A stretch of 64,000 nt of DNA from Dechloromonas sp. HYN0024 (GCF_003441615.1 NZ_CP031842.1:62001-126000); one strand, 5' to 3'. Positions 44,270 through 53,660 are shown, counted from the first letter of the stretch. A program made the numbers and translations. Notes: generated by a model not told the origin, from the sequence alone.

Positions 44270-45460
44270 TTACAGCATTTCCACGGCCAGGGCCGTTGCT
44301 TCGCCACCGCCGATGCACAGGCTGGCAACGCCGCGCTTCAGACCGTACTTTCTGAGGGCGCCGAGCAGGGTGACGATGATGCGGGCGCCGGAGGCGCCGA
44401 TTGGGTGACCGAGGGCGCAGGCGCCGCCGTGGATATTGACCTTGGCCGGGTCGAGCTTGAGGTCGTGCAGGGAGGCCATGGTGACGACGGCGAAAGCTTC
44501 GTTGATTTCGTAGAGATCAACCGATTCGGCCGTCCACCCGGTTTTGGCGAACAGCTTCTGCATGGCGCCGACCGGGGCCGAGGGGAACAGGGCGGGGACG
44601 CCTGCATGGGTGGTGTGGCCAACGATGCGGGCAATCGGCTGGAGGCCGAGCTTGGCGGCTTGTGAAGCGCGCATCAGGACCATGGCGGCGGCGCCGTCGG
44701 AAATCGAGGACGAGTTGGCCGGGGTAACCGTGCCATCCTTCTTGAAGGCCGGCTTGAGGGTCGGAATCTTGTCGACATTGACGGCAAACGGGCCTTCATC
44801 CTTGTCGATCACGACATCGCCCTTGCGGCCGGTGACGGTGGTCGGGGCGATTTCCCAGGCGAAGCTGCCGTTGTTGCTGGCTTCGATGGCGCGGGTAGTC
44901 GAGCGGATGGCGAATTCGTCCTGTGCTTCACGCGTGAAACCGTAGCTGCTGGCGCATTCCTCGGCGAAAGTACCCATCAGGCGACCACGGGTTTCCTTGG
45001 AGTAGGCATCTTCGAGGCCGTCCATGAACATGTGGTCCATCATCTGGCCGTGGCCCAGACGATAGCCGCCGCGTGCCTTGGGCAGCAGGTAGGGGGCGTT
45101 TGTCATTGATTCCATGCCGCCGACGACCGCCGCGCCGTAGGAGCCGGCGAGGATGCCGTCGTGACCGAGCATGGTTGCCTTCATGGCCGAACCACAGACC
45201 TTGTGGATGGTGGCGCAGCCAGCCGACAGCGGCAGGCCGGCCTGCAAGGCTGCCTGGCGAGCCGGGGCCTGGCCCTGGCCGGCTTGCAGGACGCAGCCCA
45301 TGAGCACTTCCTCGATCAGGTTGGCATCGATGCCGGCACGCTCGACTGCGGCCTTGATGGCGACGGCACCGAGGTTGGCGGCGGTCAGTCCGGCAAAGCC
45401 ACCCTGAAATGCGCCCATGGCGGTGCGGGCGGCGGAAACGATAACGATCGGGTCATTCAT
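44270..45460 (-). CDS. Acetyl-CoA C-acetyltransferase (thiolase)
   Basis: A 396-residue thiolase. The nucleophile Cys89 is in CATIHKVCGSAMKATML; the His of GHPIGASGARIIVTLL and the second Cys in SLCIGGGEATAL complete the active site. It can condense two acetyl-CoA or cleave acetoacetyl-CoA, which links acetoacetate from LiuE with central metabolism or with PHB synthesis. I give no symbol because paaJ, atoB and phaA are not separable by sequence alone. Confidence 0.92.
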   Translation of the reverse strand: MNDPIVIVSAARTAMGAFQGGFAGLTAANLGAVAIKAAVERAGIDANLIEEVLMGCVLQAGQGQAPARQAALQAGLPLSAGCATIHKVCGSAMKATMLGHDGILAGSYGAAVVGGMESMTNAPYLLPKARGGYRLGHGQMMDHMFMDGLEDAYSKETRGRLMGTFAEECASSYGFTREAQDEFAIRSTTRAIEASNNGSFAWEIAPTTVTGRKGDVVIDKDEGPFAVNVDKIPTLKPAFKKDGTVTPANSSSISDGAAAMVLMRASQAAKLGLQPIARIVGHTTHAGVPALFPSAPVGAMQKLFAKTGWTAESVDLYEINEAFAVVTMASLHDLKLDPAKVNIHGGACALGHPIGASGARIIVTLLGALRKYGLKRGVASLCIGGGEATALAVEML

Positions 45461-45484
45461 GCTGATTTCTCCTGAACTTCTTGA

Positions 45485-46633
45485 TTAGGCGTCCAACGCT
45501 TTCAATGCGGCGTCGTAACGGGTGGGTAAATCCTGCGGGCAGTCGACGGTAATGCCGAGGTCGTGGATCAGGCCATCCTTGAGGCCGTAGATCCAGCCGT
45601 GCACGGTGAGTTGCTGACCGCGTGCCCAGGCATCCTGAACGACCGGGTTGTGGCAGACGTTCACCACCTGTTCGAGCACGTTCAGTTCGCACAGGCGGTC
45701 ATGGCGCAAGGACTCGGGCAGGCTGTCGACATTGGCGAGATGCTTGTTGTGCACGTCATGGACATGGCGCAGCCAGAGATCGACAACGCCGACCCGGTCG
45801 CGGCGCAGCGCCGCACCGACGCCGCCGCAGCCATAGTGACCGACGACCATGATGTGCTTCACTTTCAACACATCGACGGCGTACTGGATGACCGACAGGC
45901 AGTTTAGGTCAGTGTGCACCACGACATTGGCGACGTTGCGATGGACGAATACCTCGCCCGGCAGCAGGCCGACGATCTGGTTGGCCGGAACGCGCGAATC
46001 GGAGCAGCCGATCCAGAGAAATTCCGGGGTCTGCAATTGCGATAGCTTGTCGAAATAGGTCGGGTCAACTTCCCGCATCTGGCCGGCCCAGGCGCGGTTG
46101 AAGTCAAACAGGTGCGACAGGTTTTCGCTGCGGATTTCCTCTTCCGACCAGTTCTCGAGGTCGAGGGCGAGGAACATCGTGCCTTCGAGCGGCGTCTGGT
46201 AGTAATTCGGCGCTTCGGTGAAGCCCAGCTCGCGGTAGAGCTTTACGGCCATGCGCATGTTGGGCAGGGTGTCGATCATCAGCTTGCGGAAGCCGATCTC
46301 CTTGGCTGCCTTGATCGCCGCCAGGGCGAGTGCAGCGCCGACGCCGTGGCCACGCTCTTCGGGGGCGACGTAGAGGCGTTTCATTTCGCACACGCCATCG
46401 CTGTCTGTGAGCGGCCGGACGCCGACGCAGCCGGCCGGGCGGCCATCAACCTCGGCAAAGAACAACCGGCCCTGTGGCGCCACATAGGTGCCAGGCAGGG
46501 AGGCCATTTCCTGATCGAAGTTCTGATAGGACAGATCGACACCAAGCCAGGCCGCGTAATTGCGGAAGTACTGGCGAACCTGCTCCAGGGCTTCGGTGTC
46601 GTTGGCGGTGAGGGTGCGTAGGGTAACAGTCAT
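45485..46633 (-). CDS. Fusion of GNAT acetyltransferase and beta-carbonic anhydrase
   Basis: A 382-residue two-domain protein. Residues 1-160 form a GNAT domain (MKRLYVAPEERGHGVGAAL binds acetyl-CoA). Residues 165-382 form a complete beta-carbonic anhydrase: zinc ligands Cys210, His266 and Cys269 and the Asp212-Arg214 dyad (GCSDSR, GHYGCGG). There is no stop or frameshift between them. The anhydrase supplies bicarbonate; the operon encodes a biotin carboxylase (LiuBD) that uses it. The role of the acetyltransferase part is unknown. ATG 46633 follows GGAG at eight bases. Confidence 0.92.
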   Translation of the reverse strand: MTVTLRTLTANDTEALEQVRQYFRNYAAWLGVDLSYQNFDQEMASLPGTYVAPQGRLFFAEVDGRPAGCVGVRPLTDSDGVCEMKRLYVAPEERGHGVGAALALAAIKAAKEIGFRKLMIDTLPNMRMAVKLYRELGFTEAPNYYQTPLEGTMFLALDLENWSEEEIRSENLSHLFDFNRAWAGQMREVDPTYFDKLSQLQTPEFLWIGCSDSRVPANQIVGLLPGEVFVHRNVANVVVHTDLNCLSVIQYAVDVLKVKHIMVVGHYGCGGVGAALRRDRVGVVDLWLRHVHDVHNKHLANVDSLPESLRHDRLCELNVLEQVVNVCHNPVVQDAWARGQQLTVHGWIYGLKDGLIHDLGITVDCPQDLPTRYDAALKALDA

Positions 46634-46686
46634 GCTGTGGGCTCCAGTTGCGGCGCTCCCTGCTCGGGAGTGCCGGCGGGAGCTGT

Positions 46687-47859
46687 TTATGCGGTTTCGG
46701 CGAAAAGTTCGCGACCAATCAGCATTCTACGGATTTCCGAGGTGCCTGCCCCGATCTCGTAGAGCTTCGCATCACGCCACAAACGGCCGACCGGAAATTC
46801 GTTGGTATAGCCGACGCCACCCAGGGTCTGAATCGCCTCGCCAGCCATCCAGGTCGCCTTTTCGGCCGAATAGAGAATCGCTCCGGCGGCATCCTTGCGC
46901 AGGGTGCGTGCGTGATCAGTGTTGTCGCAGGCCTTGCCCAGCGCATAGACATAGGCGCGGTTGGCCATCCAGGTCGAATACATGTCGGCGACCTTGCCCT
47001 GCATCAGCTGGAATTCACCGATTGCCTGGCCGAACTGCTTGCGCTCGTGGATGAAGGGCACGACGACGTCCATGCAGGCAGCCATGATGCCGAGCGGGCC
47101 GCCGCAGAGCACGGCGCGTTCATAGTCGAGGCCGGACATCAGCACCTTGGTGCCGTTGCCGACGCCACCGAGAATGTTTTCTTCCGGTATTTCACAGTTG
47201 TCGAAGAAGAGCGGGAAGGTGTTGGAGCCGCGCATGCCCAGCTTGTCGAGGTGGGTGCCGTGGGAGAACCCGGCGAAACCCTTCTCGACGATAAAGGCGG
47301 TCATGCCCTTGGCGCCGGCCGTGGGGTCGGTCTTGGCGTACACCACCAGGGTGTCGGCATCGCCACCGTTGGTGATCCACATCTTGGCCCCGTTGAGGAC
47401 GTAGCGGTCACCCTTTTTCTCGGCCTTGAGCTGCATCGAGACGACGTCGGAGCCGGCATTCGGCTCGGACATCGCCAGCGCGCCGACATGGTCGCCGGAA
47501 ATCAGCTTGGGCAGGTATTTCTGGCGCTGGGCCTCGGTGCCATTGCGGCGAATCTGGTTCACGCAGAGATTCGAGTGGGCGCCATAGGACAGGCCAATCG
47601 AGGCCGAAGCGCGGGAGATCTCCTCGAGCGCCACGATGTGGGCCAGGTAGCCCATGTTGGTGCCGCCGTACTCTTCACCGGCGGTCATGCCGAGCAGACC
47701 CATGTCGCCGAATTTCTTCCACAAATCGGCCGGGAATTCGTTAACGCGGTCCACTTCAGCGGCGCGCGGGGCGATTTCGGCATCGGCAAATGCCTTTACC
47801 GCATCGCGAAGCAGGTTGATGTCTTCGCCGAGGCCGAAATCGAGGCTGGGAATGTTCAT
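46687..47859 (-). CDS. liuA: Isovaleryl-CoA dehydrogenase
   Basis: First committed oxidation of leucine-derived isovaleryl-CoA. The 390-residue enzyme shows [44 protein letters not shown] and the family-specific catalytic glutamate in [18 protein letters not shown], which distinguishes it from other acyl-CoA dehydrogenases whose base lies near the C-terminus. [18 protein letters not shown] closes the protein. It lies 13 bases after the thioesterase gene under the LiuR-type operator. Confidence 0.94.
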   Translation of the reverse strand: MNIPSLDFGLGEDINLLRDAVKAFADAEIAPRAAEVDRVNEFPADLWKKFGDMGLLGMTAGEEYGGTNMGYLAHIVALEEISRASASIGLSYGAHSNLCVNQIRRNGTEAQRQKYLPKLISGDHVGALAMSEPNAGSDVVSMQLKAEKKGDRYVLNGAKMWITNGGDADTLVVYAKTDPTAGAKGMTAFIVEKGFAGFSHGTHLDKLGMRGSNTFPLFFDNCEIPEENILGGVGNGTKVLMSGLDYERAVLCGGPLGIMAACMDVVVPFIHERKQFGQAIGEFQLMQGKVADMYSTWMANRAYVYALGKACDNTDHARTLRKDAAGAILYSAEKATWMAGEAIQTLGGVGYTNEFPVGRLWRDAKLYEIGAGTSEIRRMLIGRELFAETA

Positions 47860-47872
47860 GTTGTCTCCGTTC

Positions 47873-48322
47873 TTAAGATTGTTTTTCAGTCTTGCCGTGC
47901 ATCACCATGATGGTTTGCTGCATCAGGGCGCACAAGGTTTCCACGCCAGCCTTGACAGCAAATACGTCGGCCTGCGTGATGATCAGGGTTTTGCCGGGGC
48001 GCACTACCTTGCCGCGGGCAATCAGCTTTTCACCATCGGCCGGGGCAACCAGGTTCATCTTGTATTCGACGGTGAGGACCGAGGCGGTCGGCGCCACCAT
48101 GGTCATTGCGGCATAGCCGGCCGCAGAGTCGGCAATCATGCCAACGACGCCGCCGTGCACGAAACCGTGTTGCTGTTCGACGCCCGGCCAGTGCGGCAGA
48201 TGGATTTCGGTCCGGCCATGTTCAATGACCGGCAGCGTCGCCTGGATCAGTTCCATGGCGCTCTGGCGGGCAAAGCTGGCGCCGACGCGTTCGGCAAAGT
48301 GGGGGTCGGATATTTTGCTCAT
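47873..48322 (-). CDS. PaaI-like hotdog thioesterase
   Basis: A 149-residue hotdog-fold protein: [24 protein letters not shown] holds the catalytic pattern of PaaI thioesterases and [37 protein letters not shown] is the central helix-strand part. It would release CoA from dead-end acyl-CoAs. It is the first gene after the operator; the predicted transcript start lies only about two bases before the ATG, so the mRNA may be leaderless. Confidence 0.85.
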   Translation of the reverse strand: MSKISDPHFAERVGASFARQSAMELIQATLPVIEHGRTEIHLPHWPGVEQQHGFVHGGVVGMIADSAAGYAAMTMVAPTASVLTVEYKMNLVAPADGEKLIARGKVVRPGKTLIITQADVFAVKAGVETLCALMQQTIMVMHGKTEKQS

Positions 48323-48330
48323 GGGACGTG

Positions 48331-48359
48331 ATTGTATTTACGTTGACGTTAACGTCAAC
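48331..48359 (-). promoter_or_regulatory. Promoter and palindromic operator of the liu operon
   Basis: GTTGACGTTAACGTCAAC (48342-48359) is a perfect 18-bp palindrome. On the minus strand it contains TTGACG (48358-48353), a good -35, with TACAAT (48336-48331) as -10 after 16 bases. MerR-family regulators bind dyads within the promoter spacer, and liuR lies immediately upstream. The predicted start near 48324 leaves almost no leader before the thioesterase ATG. Confidence 0.8.
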
Positions 48360-48376
48360 TAAAGTTTAAATATTTT

Positions 48377-48769
48377 TTATTGGGCATCGCGACGGGCCAG
48401 CTCCTGTTCGCACAGGTGCTCGAATTGCGCGATTTCCGTCAGCATCGCCGCGATGTCTTCACGCTGCTGTTCCAGCGCGGCCCGACGCTTGTTCATGATG
48501 CGCAGGCATTCGAGTAGTTGGGGTGTTTCATCCTCGGTGGACGCGTACATGCCGATCAGATCCTTGATTTCGGCCAGCGACAGGCCGAGGCGCTTGCCAC
48601 GCAGCGCCATCTTGAGGCGTGCCCGGTCGCGGCGGGTGAATACGCGCTTGCTGCCTTCGCGCTCGGGCGCCAGGATGCCCTGGTCTTCCCAGAAGCGGAT
48701 GGTGCGCGGCGTGATGCCGAACTCGCGGGCGAGGTCGGAGATGGCAAAGGTGGTGGCCGGCTGGCTCAA
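48377..48769 (-). CDS. liuR: MerR-family regulator LiuR
   Basis: A 130-residue transcription factor with the MerR winged helix (FAISDLAREFGITPRTIRFWEDQGILAPEREGSKRVF) and a C-terminal coiled coil for dimerisation. The lack of a clear metal-binding cysteine pair agrees with the LiuR group, which senses a leucine-pathway intermediate. I chose TTG 48769, which has AGGAG at six bases; the ATG 26 codons upstream gives an uncharacteristic leader. It is divergent from the hydrolase gene at 48870. Confidence 0.88.
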   Translation of the reverse strand: MSQPATTFAISDLAREFGITPRTIRFWEDQGILAPEREGSKRVFTRRDRARLKMALRGKRLGLSLAEIKDLIGMYASTEDETPQLLECLRIMNKRRAALEQQREDIAAMLTEIAQFEHLCEQELARRDAQ

Positions 48770-48869
48770 ATCAGTCTCCTTGGTGTGCGGCGAAGTTAAA
48801 CAGATGCGAGGGGTTTTTTCAATCCGCTGCCGTATGGTAAGTTGCATCCCTTGTTTTCAAGGTTGTCCC

Positions 48870-49895
48870 ATGTCCCTGCATTTTCCCCACGCCCAGCCGC
48901 CGGCTGCCGGCGAACTGATCGAAGTGGCACCCGGCGTTTTCTGGCTGCGCATGCCGCTGCCCTTTCAGCTTGATCACATCAACCTGTGGCTGTTGCGCGA
49001 TGGCAAGGGGTGGACGATCGTTGACACCGGTTTTCCGGACGATGCTGTCCGTCAGATGTGGACGCAGATACTGGAAAAGCTCGATGGCCCGGTCAACCGC
49101 CTGATCGTCACCCATTTTCACCCCGACCATCTGGGCCTGGCGACCTGGCTTATGGAAAAGACCGGTGCGCCCTTGTCGATGACTACCGGCGAATTTCTGA
49201 CGGCGCATGTGGTCTGGCATGAAGTGGGTGGGCATGGGGCCCGTTTCATGGTCGAACAGTTCCGCCAGCATGGGCTGGACAGTGAGCATCTGGCCAAATT
49301 CGAGAAGCGGGGGTCAGGTTATCGCAAGGCTGTTCCCGCACTGCCGGAATACTACGATCGTCTGAAGGCTGGGGACAGCGCAGTGGTCGACGGGAAAAAT
49401 TGGCAGATTTTGATAGGCCACGGTCACTCGCCCGAGCATATGGCGCTTTACTGCGCGGAACTCGGCGTGTTAATTTCGGGCGACATGCTATTGCCGAGAA
49501 TTTCGACCAATATCAGCATATTTGCGGCAACCCCCAGGGCTGACGCGCTGCGCTGGTTTCTCGATTCGCTCGACGAGATGGCGCGTGAAATTCCGGAGGA
49601 AACATTGGTATTGCCTTCGCACGGTTTGCCCTTTACCGGCATTCAGGCGAGGGTTCAGGCACTGCATTCACACCATGAAGAAAGATTGCGGGCCTTGGAA
49701 GACAGCTGTGAACAAGCGCCGCAGAGCGCAGCCGGGTTGCTCGATGTGTTGTTCAATCGGGCGCTCGATACGCACCAAACCATGTTCGCGATGGGCGAAG
49801 CGATTGCCCATCTGAACTATCTTGAGCAAGCTGGTCGGTTGTCATGCAGCATCGATGCCGACGGAGTGATTCGCTATTCGCGGTTGCAGCATTGA
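48870..49895 (+). CDS. Metallo-beta-lactamase-fold hydrolase
   Basis: A 341-residue protein with the motif VTHFHPDHLGLATWL, IGHGHSPEHMALYC and LVLPSHGLPF, all metal ligands of the glyoxalase II-like superfamily. The C-terminal 70 residues form a helical domain (LLDVLFNRALDTHQTMFAMGEAIAHLNYL) seen in acyl-CoA-related members. It is divergent from liuR and followed 31 bases later by phaC. The substrate is unknown. Confidence 0.87.
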   Translation: MSLHFPHAQPPAAGELIEVAPGVFWLRMPLPFQLDHINLWLLRDGKGWTIVDTGFPDDAVRQMWTQILEKLDGPVNRLIVTHFHPDHLGLATWLMEKTGAPLSMTTGEFLTAHVVWHEVGGHGARFMVEQFRQHGLDSEHLAKFEKRGSGYRKAVPALPEYYDRLKAGDSAVVDGKNWQILIGHGHSPEHMALYCAELGVLISGDMLLPRISTNISIFAATPRADALRWFLDSLDEMAREIPEETLVLPSHGLPFTGIQARVQALHSHHEERLRALEDSCEQAPQSAAGLLDVLFNRALDTHQTMFAMGEAIAHLNYLEQAGRLSCSIDADGVIRYSRLQH

Positions 49896-49926
49896 CCCGC
49901 CACGCACTGACAGAGGGAGTTTCGAG

Positions 49927-51762
49927 ATGTCGCAGCAAAATGAAAATCAGGGAATGAACCTGCCGAACCCGGCCGAAATGGCCAAGACCTACGCCGAAGT
50001 CGCCCAGCGCGCCTCGCGTCTGATCACCCAGTTCATGGAAAAGAAGGCCAAGGACGGCGTCAATGCCCCGGCCGATGAACTCGGCGTGGCCAAGGCCTTT
50101 ATGGACCTGTCGTCCCGTCTGCTGGCCAATCCGTACAAGATGGCCCAGACCCAGATGAACATGATGTGGGATTACTTCTCGCTGTGGCAGAACACCAGCA
50201 TGAAGATGATGGGCATGCCGACTGCCAATCCGGTCGCCTCGCCGAAGAAGGGTGACAACCGTTTCCGCGACGAAGAGTGGGAAGAGCATTTCATGTTCGA
50301 CTTCGTCAAGCAGTCCTACCTGATCACCGCCCGCCACCTGCACGATACCGTCGCCGGCACCGAAGGTCTGGACGAAGCGACCCAGCAGAAGGTCAACTTC
50401 TTCACCCGCCAGTACATTGACGCGCTGTCGCCGTCGAACTTTGCCCTGACCAACCCGGAAGTCTTCCGCGAAACCGTCAAGAGCAACGGTCAGAACCTCA
50501 TCAAGGGTCTCAACAACCTGCTGCATGACGTCGAATCCGGCGATGGCCAGCTGCGCATCCGCATGACTGACACCTCGGCCTTCGAAATGGGCAAGAACGT
50601 TGCCACGACGCCGGGTAAGGTGGTCTTCCAGAACGAATTGTTCCAGCTCATCCAGTACAACCCGTCGACGCCGACCCAGAACAAGAAGCCTTTCCTGATC
50701 GTCCCGCCGTGGATTAACAAGTACTACATCCTCGACCTACGCGAGAAGAATTCGATGGTCAAGTGGGCCACCGATCAGGGTCACACCACCTTCATCATGT
50801 CGTGGATCAATCCGGACGAGAAGCTCGCCGCCAAGTCCTTCGAAAACTACCTGCTCGAAGGCTCGCTCGAAGCCATCAACCAGGTCTGTGCCCACACCGG
50901 CGAAAACAGCGTCAATCTGGCCGGCTACTGCCTGGGCGGCACGCTGACCATGACCACGCTGGCCTACATGGCCGCCAAGAAAGACAAGCGCGCCAATTCG
51001 GCAACCTTCTTCACCACCATGCTCGACTTCTCCGATCCGGGCGAACTCGGCATCTTCCTTGATGAAGGCGCTGTCGAAGGTCTCGAAAAGCGGATGGCCG
51101 AAAAGGGCTTCCTCGAAGGTTCAGAAATGGCCGGCACCTTCAACATGCTGCGCGCCAACGACCTGATCTGGTCCTTCGTGGTGAACAACTACCTGATGGG
51201 CAAGGATCCGTTCCCCTTCGACCTGCTCTACTGGAACTCCGACTCGACCCGCATGCCGGCTGCGATGCACAGCTTCTACCTGCGCAACATGTACCTGGCC
51301 AACCTGCTCAAGGAACCAGGTGGCGTCACGCTGGGCGGCGTCAAGATCGATATCAGCAAGGTCAAGACCCCGTGCTACTTCATCTCCACCATCGAAGACC
51401 ACATTGCCCCGTGGAAGAGCACCTACATGGGTGCCCGCCTGCCGTCCGGCAATACCAAGTTCGTCCTCGGTGGTTCCGGTCACATCGCCGGCATCGTCAA
51501 TCCGCCAGTCGCCAACAAGTATGGCTTCTGGACCAATGACGCGACCGACGGCAACCTGCCGGAAAGCCCGGAAGACTTCCTGGCCGGCGCGACGCAGAAC
51601 GCCGGTTCGTGGTGGACACACTGGAATGAGTGGGTAACCAGCCTGCCCGGTGGCGATGCCAAGGTCAAGGCCCGCAAGCCGGAAGACGGTACGCTCAAGG
51701 TCATCGAAGATGCGCCAGGCGCCTACGTCAAGTTCCGACTGGATGCCCAGAAGAAAGCCTAA
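49927..51762 (+). CDS. phaC: Class I poly(3-hydroxyalkanoate) synthase PhaC
   Basis: Polymerises (R)-3-hydroxyacyl-CoA into storage granules. The protein has 611 residues, typical of class I. The lipase-like box is GYCLGGT with the nucleophile Cys335; Asp in STIEDHIAPW and His in GGSGHIAGIVNPP complete the triad, and the conserved AWNSD-like segment reads YWNSDSTRMPAAMHSFYLRNMYLAN. A strong ribosome binding site (GAGGGAG) precedes ATG 49927. phaA, phaB and phasin genes are not adjacent, though a thiolase lies in the liu run. Confidence 0.95.
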   Translation: MSQQNENQGMNLPNPAEMAKTYAEVAQRASRLITQFMEKKAKDGVNAPADELGVAKAFMDLSSRLLANPYKMAQTQMNMMWDYFSLWQNTSMKMMGMPTANPVASPKKGDNRFRDEEWEEHFMFDFVKQSYLITARHLHDTVAGTEGLDEATQQKVNFFTRQYIDALSPSNFALTNPEVFRETVKSNGQNLIKGLNNLLHDVESGDGQLRIRMTDTSAFEMGKNVATTPGKVVFQNELFQLIQYNPSTPTQNKKPFLIVPPWINKYYILDLREKNSMVKWATDQGHTTFIMSWINPDEKLAAKSFENYLLEGSLEAINQVCAHTGENSVNLAGYCLGGTLTMTTLAYMAAKKDKRANSATFFTTMLDFSDPGELGIFLDEGAVEGLEKRMAEKGFLEGSEMAGTFNMLRANDLIWSFVVNNYLMGKDPFPFDLLYWNSDSTRMPAAMHSFYLRNMYLANLLKEPGGVTLGGVKIDISKVKTPCYFISTIEDHIAPWKSTYMGARLPSGNTKFVLGGSGHIAGIVNPPVANKYGFWTNDATDGNLPESPEDFLAGATQNAGSWWTHWNEWVTSLPGGDAKVKARKPEDGTLKVIEDAPGAYVKFRLDAQKKA

Positions 51763-51785
51763 GGGCGATCTCGCCTGAAGAACAG

Positions 51786-51812
51786 AAAGGGAGGCTGCGG
51801 CCTCCCTTTTTT
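51786..51812 (+). terminator. Intrinsic terminator of phaC
   Basis: AAAGGGAGG-CTGCGG-CCTCCCTTT is a 9-bp stem followed by T to 51812, 23 bases after the phaC stop. Confidence 0.93.
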
Positions 51813-51921
51813 GTTGCCGGCAGGCCCGAAAAAGAGGGGGAAAGAAAGGAAAGGGCGAGTTTTGGGGGCGGGTAGCGGGGCCGCCGTTAAATGAAACTCG
51901 GGCGGAATAATTGTCATAGTA

Positions 51922-51935
51922 TTGATAAAAATCAA
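51922..51935 (+). promoter_or_regulatory. Perfect FNR/ANR box
   Basis: TTGAT-AAAA-ATCAA matches the FNR consensus (TTGAT-N4-ATCAA) at all ten positions. Its centre at 51928.5 would place a class II activated start near 51970, about 64 bases before the cytochrome ATG. The surrounding AT-rich stretch stands out from the GC-rich flanks. It predicts anaerobic induction of the cytochrome operon. Confidence 0.88.
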
Positions 51936-51974
51936 TATTGTAATATTAGACTTAACTAATCTATTCCCTGGAGT

Positions 51975-52017
51975 TGTGGTCCCGGCGGGGCTGCCACAGT
52001 CCGGAGCCTTGGGGCTC
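51975..52017 (+). other. Two hairpins in the leader of the octaheme cytochrome mRNA
   Basis: TGTGG (51975-51979) pairs with CCACA (51994-51998), enclosing CCCGGCGGGG, and GAGCC-TTGG-GGCTC (52004-52017) forms a second stem. Both lie between the predicted transcript start and the ribosome binding site AAGGGG. They may protect or tune the transcript; no riboswitch class is recognised. Confidence 0.45.
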
Positions 52018-52033
52018 GTAACAAGGGGAAATC

Positions 52034-53650
52034 ATGAAAGTGTTCAAGCAAGCAGTAGCCGTGTTCGCCGCTCTGGCGTTCATCGGTTCAGCCTACTCGG
52101 CCAATCTGCCGGATAGTCCGCAAGCAACGCAAAAGTTGCTCAAATCAACGGCAGACCATAGCAAATTCAAGGAATTGCAAAAAGAATTTGCCTCCGGGCC
52201 GGAAGTCACCAAGGCCTGTATCAGCTGCCATACCGAGGCCGCCAAGCAGATTCATTTGACCCAGCACTGGAAATGGGAATTCCGGAATCCGGATAGCCAG
52301 CAGTTGCTCGGCAAAAAGCATGTGGTCAACAATTTCTGTACCTCGGTCACCTCGAACTACAAGGCATGCGCCAGTTGCCACATCGGGTACAACACCGATG
52401 GCCCGAACTTTGACCTGAGCTCGGAAAGCAATGTCGATTGTCTGGTCTGCCATGACCAGACCGGAAAATACAAGAAGCCGGCCGGCTTTGCCGGGAATCC
52501 GGTGACCAAGGACACCGAATTCCCGCCCGGCTCCGGCAAGATCATCCGTGGCATCAATCTCAGCGACATCGCCCAGAAAGTCGGCCAAACCAAGCGCAAC
52601 ACCTGTGGTGCGTGTCACTTCTACGGTGGTGGCGGCGATGGGGTCAAGCACGGCGACCTCGACAGTTCGCTCGAAGCACCCGACAAGGCGCTGGATGTGC
52701 ACATGGATGCCAAGGGCCTGAATTTCACCTGCTCGACCTGCCACCAGACTGAAGGCCATCAGGTGCCGGGTAGTCGCTATGCGCCGACCGCTCAGGACAA
52801 GGATGGCGCGCACATCCGTGGCAAGGTTGACCACAGCAATCCGGCCACCTGCCAGTCCTGCCATGGTCAGGCACCGCACAAGAAGGAAGCCAAGCTGAAC
52901 GACCATACAGACAAGCTGGCCTGCCAGACCTGTCACATCCCGGCCTTCGCCCGTGGCGACGTGCCAACCAAGATGTCCTGGGACTGGTCGACGGCCGGCA
53001 AGCGTGGCCCGAACGGTAAGCCGCTGGTTATCAAGAACGAGGAAGGCCACGATATCTACCTGGGTATCAAGGGCGATTTCGTTTATGAAGAAAACGTCAA
53101 GCCGGAGTACATGTGGTTCAACGGCAAGGTCAATTACACGTTGGCCGACACCAAGATCGAAAAAGCCAACCAGCCGATCTACATCAGCAAGTTTGAAGGC
53201 TCTGCTGATGATGGCAAGTCGATGATCTGGCCGGTCAAGCTCTTCCGCGGCAAGCAACCCTATGACGCCGAGAACAAGACGCTAACCATCAACCACTTGG
53301 CCGGTCAGGACGATTCCGCCTACTGGACCAACCTGAACTGGGACAAGGCCATCGCCGCCGGTATGGCAGCTGCCGGGAAGCCGTATTCCGGCAAGTATGA
53401 CTTTATCGAGACCGCTGCCATGTGGCCGATCACCCATATGGTTGCGCCGAAAGACAAGGCCCTCGGTTGCAGTGATTGCCACAGCAGCAATGGCCGTCTG
53501 GAAAAAGTCGATGGCATCTACATCCCCGGCCGTGGGCGCGATCATATCGCCCTGCTCGACACCGCCGGCTGGGCGCTTGCCGCCCTCACGCTGCTCGGCG
53601 TCATCGGCCACGGTATTGGCCGCATCCTGACCGCCAAGCGCAAGCACTAA
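52034..53650 (+). CDS. Octaheme c-type cytochrome, tetrathionate-reductase (Otr) type
   Basis: A 538-residue exported cytochrome. The signal peptide ends near residue 22 (GSAYS). Eight CxxCH heme sites are at 62, 112, 136, 191, 233, 273, 297 and 479. The order and spacing follow octaheme Otr, a periplasmic enzyme shown in vitro to reduce tetrathionate, nitrite and hydroxylamine; Cys102 (NNFCTS) is a further conserved-looking cysteine near the second heme. A C-terminal hydrophobic helix (LLDTAGWALAALTLLGVIGHGIGRIL) plus basic tail anchors it to the inner membrane. The cytochrome b gene follows by 10 bases and can feed it from quinol. The natural substrate is unknown. Confidence 0.9.
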   Translation: MKVFKQAVAVFAALAFIGSAYSANLPDSPQATQKLLKSTADHSKFKELQKEFASGPEVTKACISCHTEAAKQIHLTQHWKWEFRNPDSQQLLGKKHVVNNFCTSVTSNYKACASCHIGYNTDGPNFDLSSESNVDCLVCHDQTGKYKKPAGFAGNPVTKDTEFPPGSGKIIRGINLSDIAQKVGQTKRNTCGACHFYGGGGDGVKHGDLDSSLEAPDKALDVHMDAKGLNFTCSTCHQTEGHQVPGSRYAPTAQDKDGAHIRGKVDHSNPATCQSCHGQAPHKKEAKLNDHTDKLACQTCHIPAFARGDVPTKMSWDWSTAGKRGPNGKPLVIKNEEGHDIYLGIKGDFVYEENVKPEYMWFNGKVNYTLADTKIEKANQPIYISKFEGSADDGKSMIWPVKLFRGKQPYDAENKTLTINHLAGQDDSAYWTNLNWDKAIAAGMAAAGKPYSGKYDFIETAAMWPITHMVAPKDKALGCSDCHSSNGRLEKVDGIYIPGRGRDHIALLDTAGWALAALTLLGVIGHGIGRILTAKRKH

Positions 53651-53660
53651 GGGGAACAAC

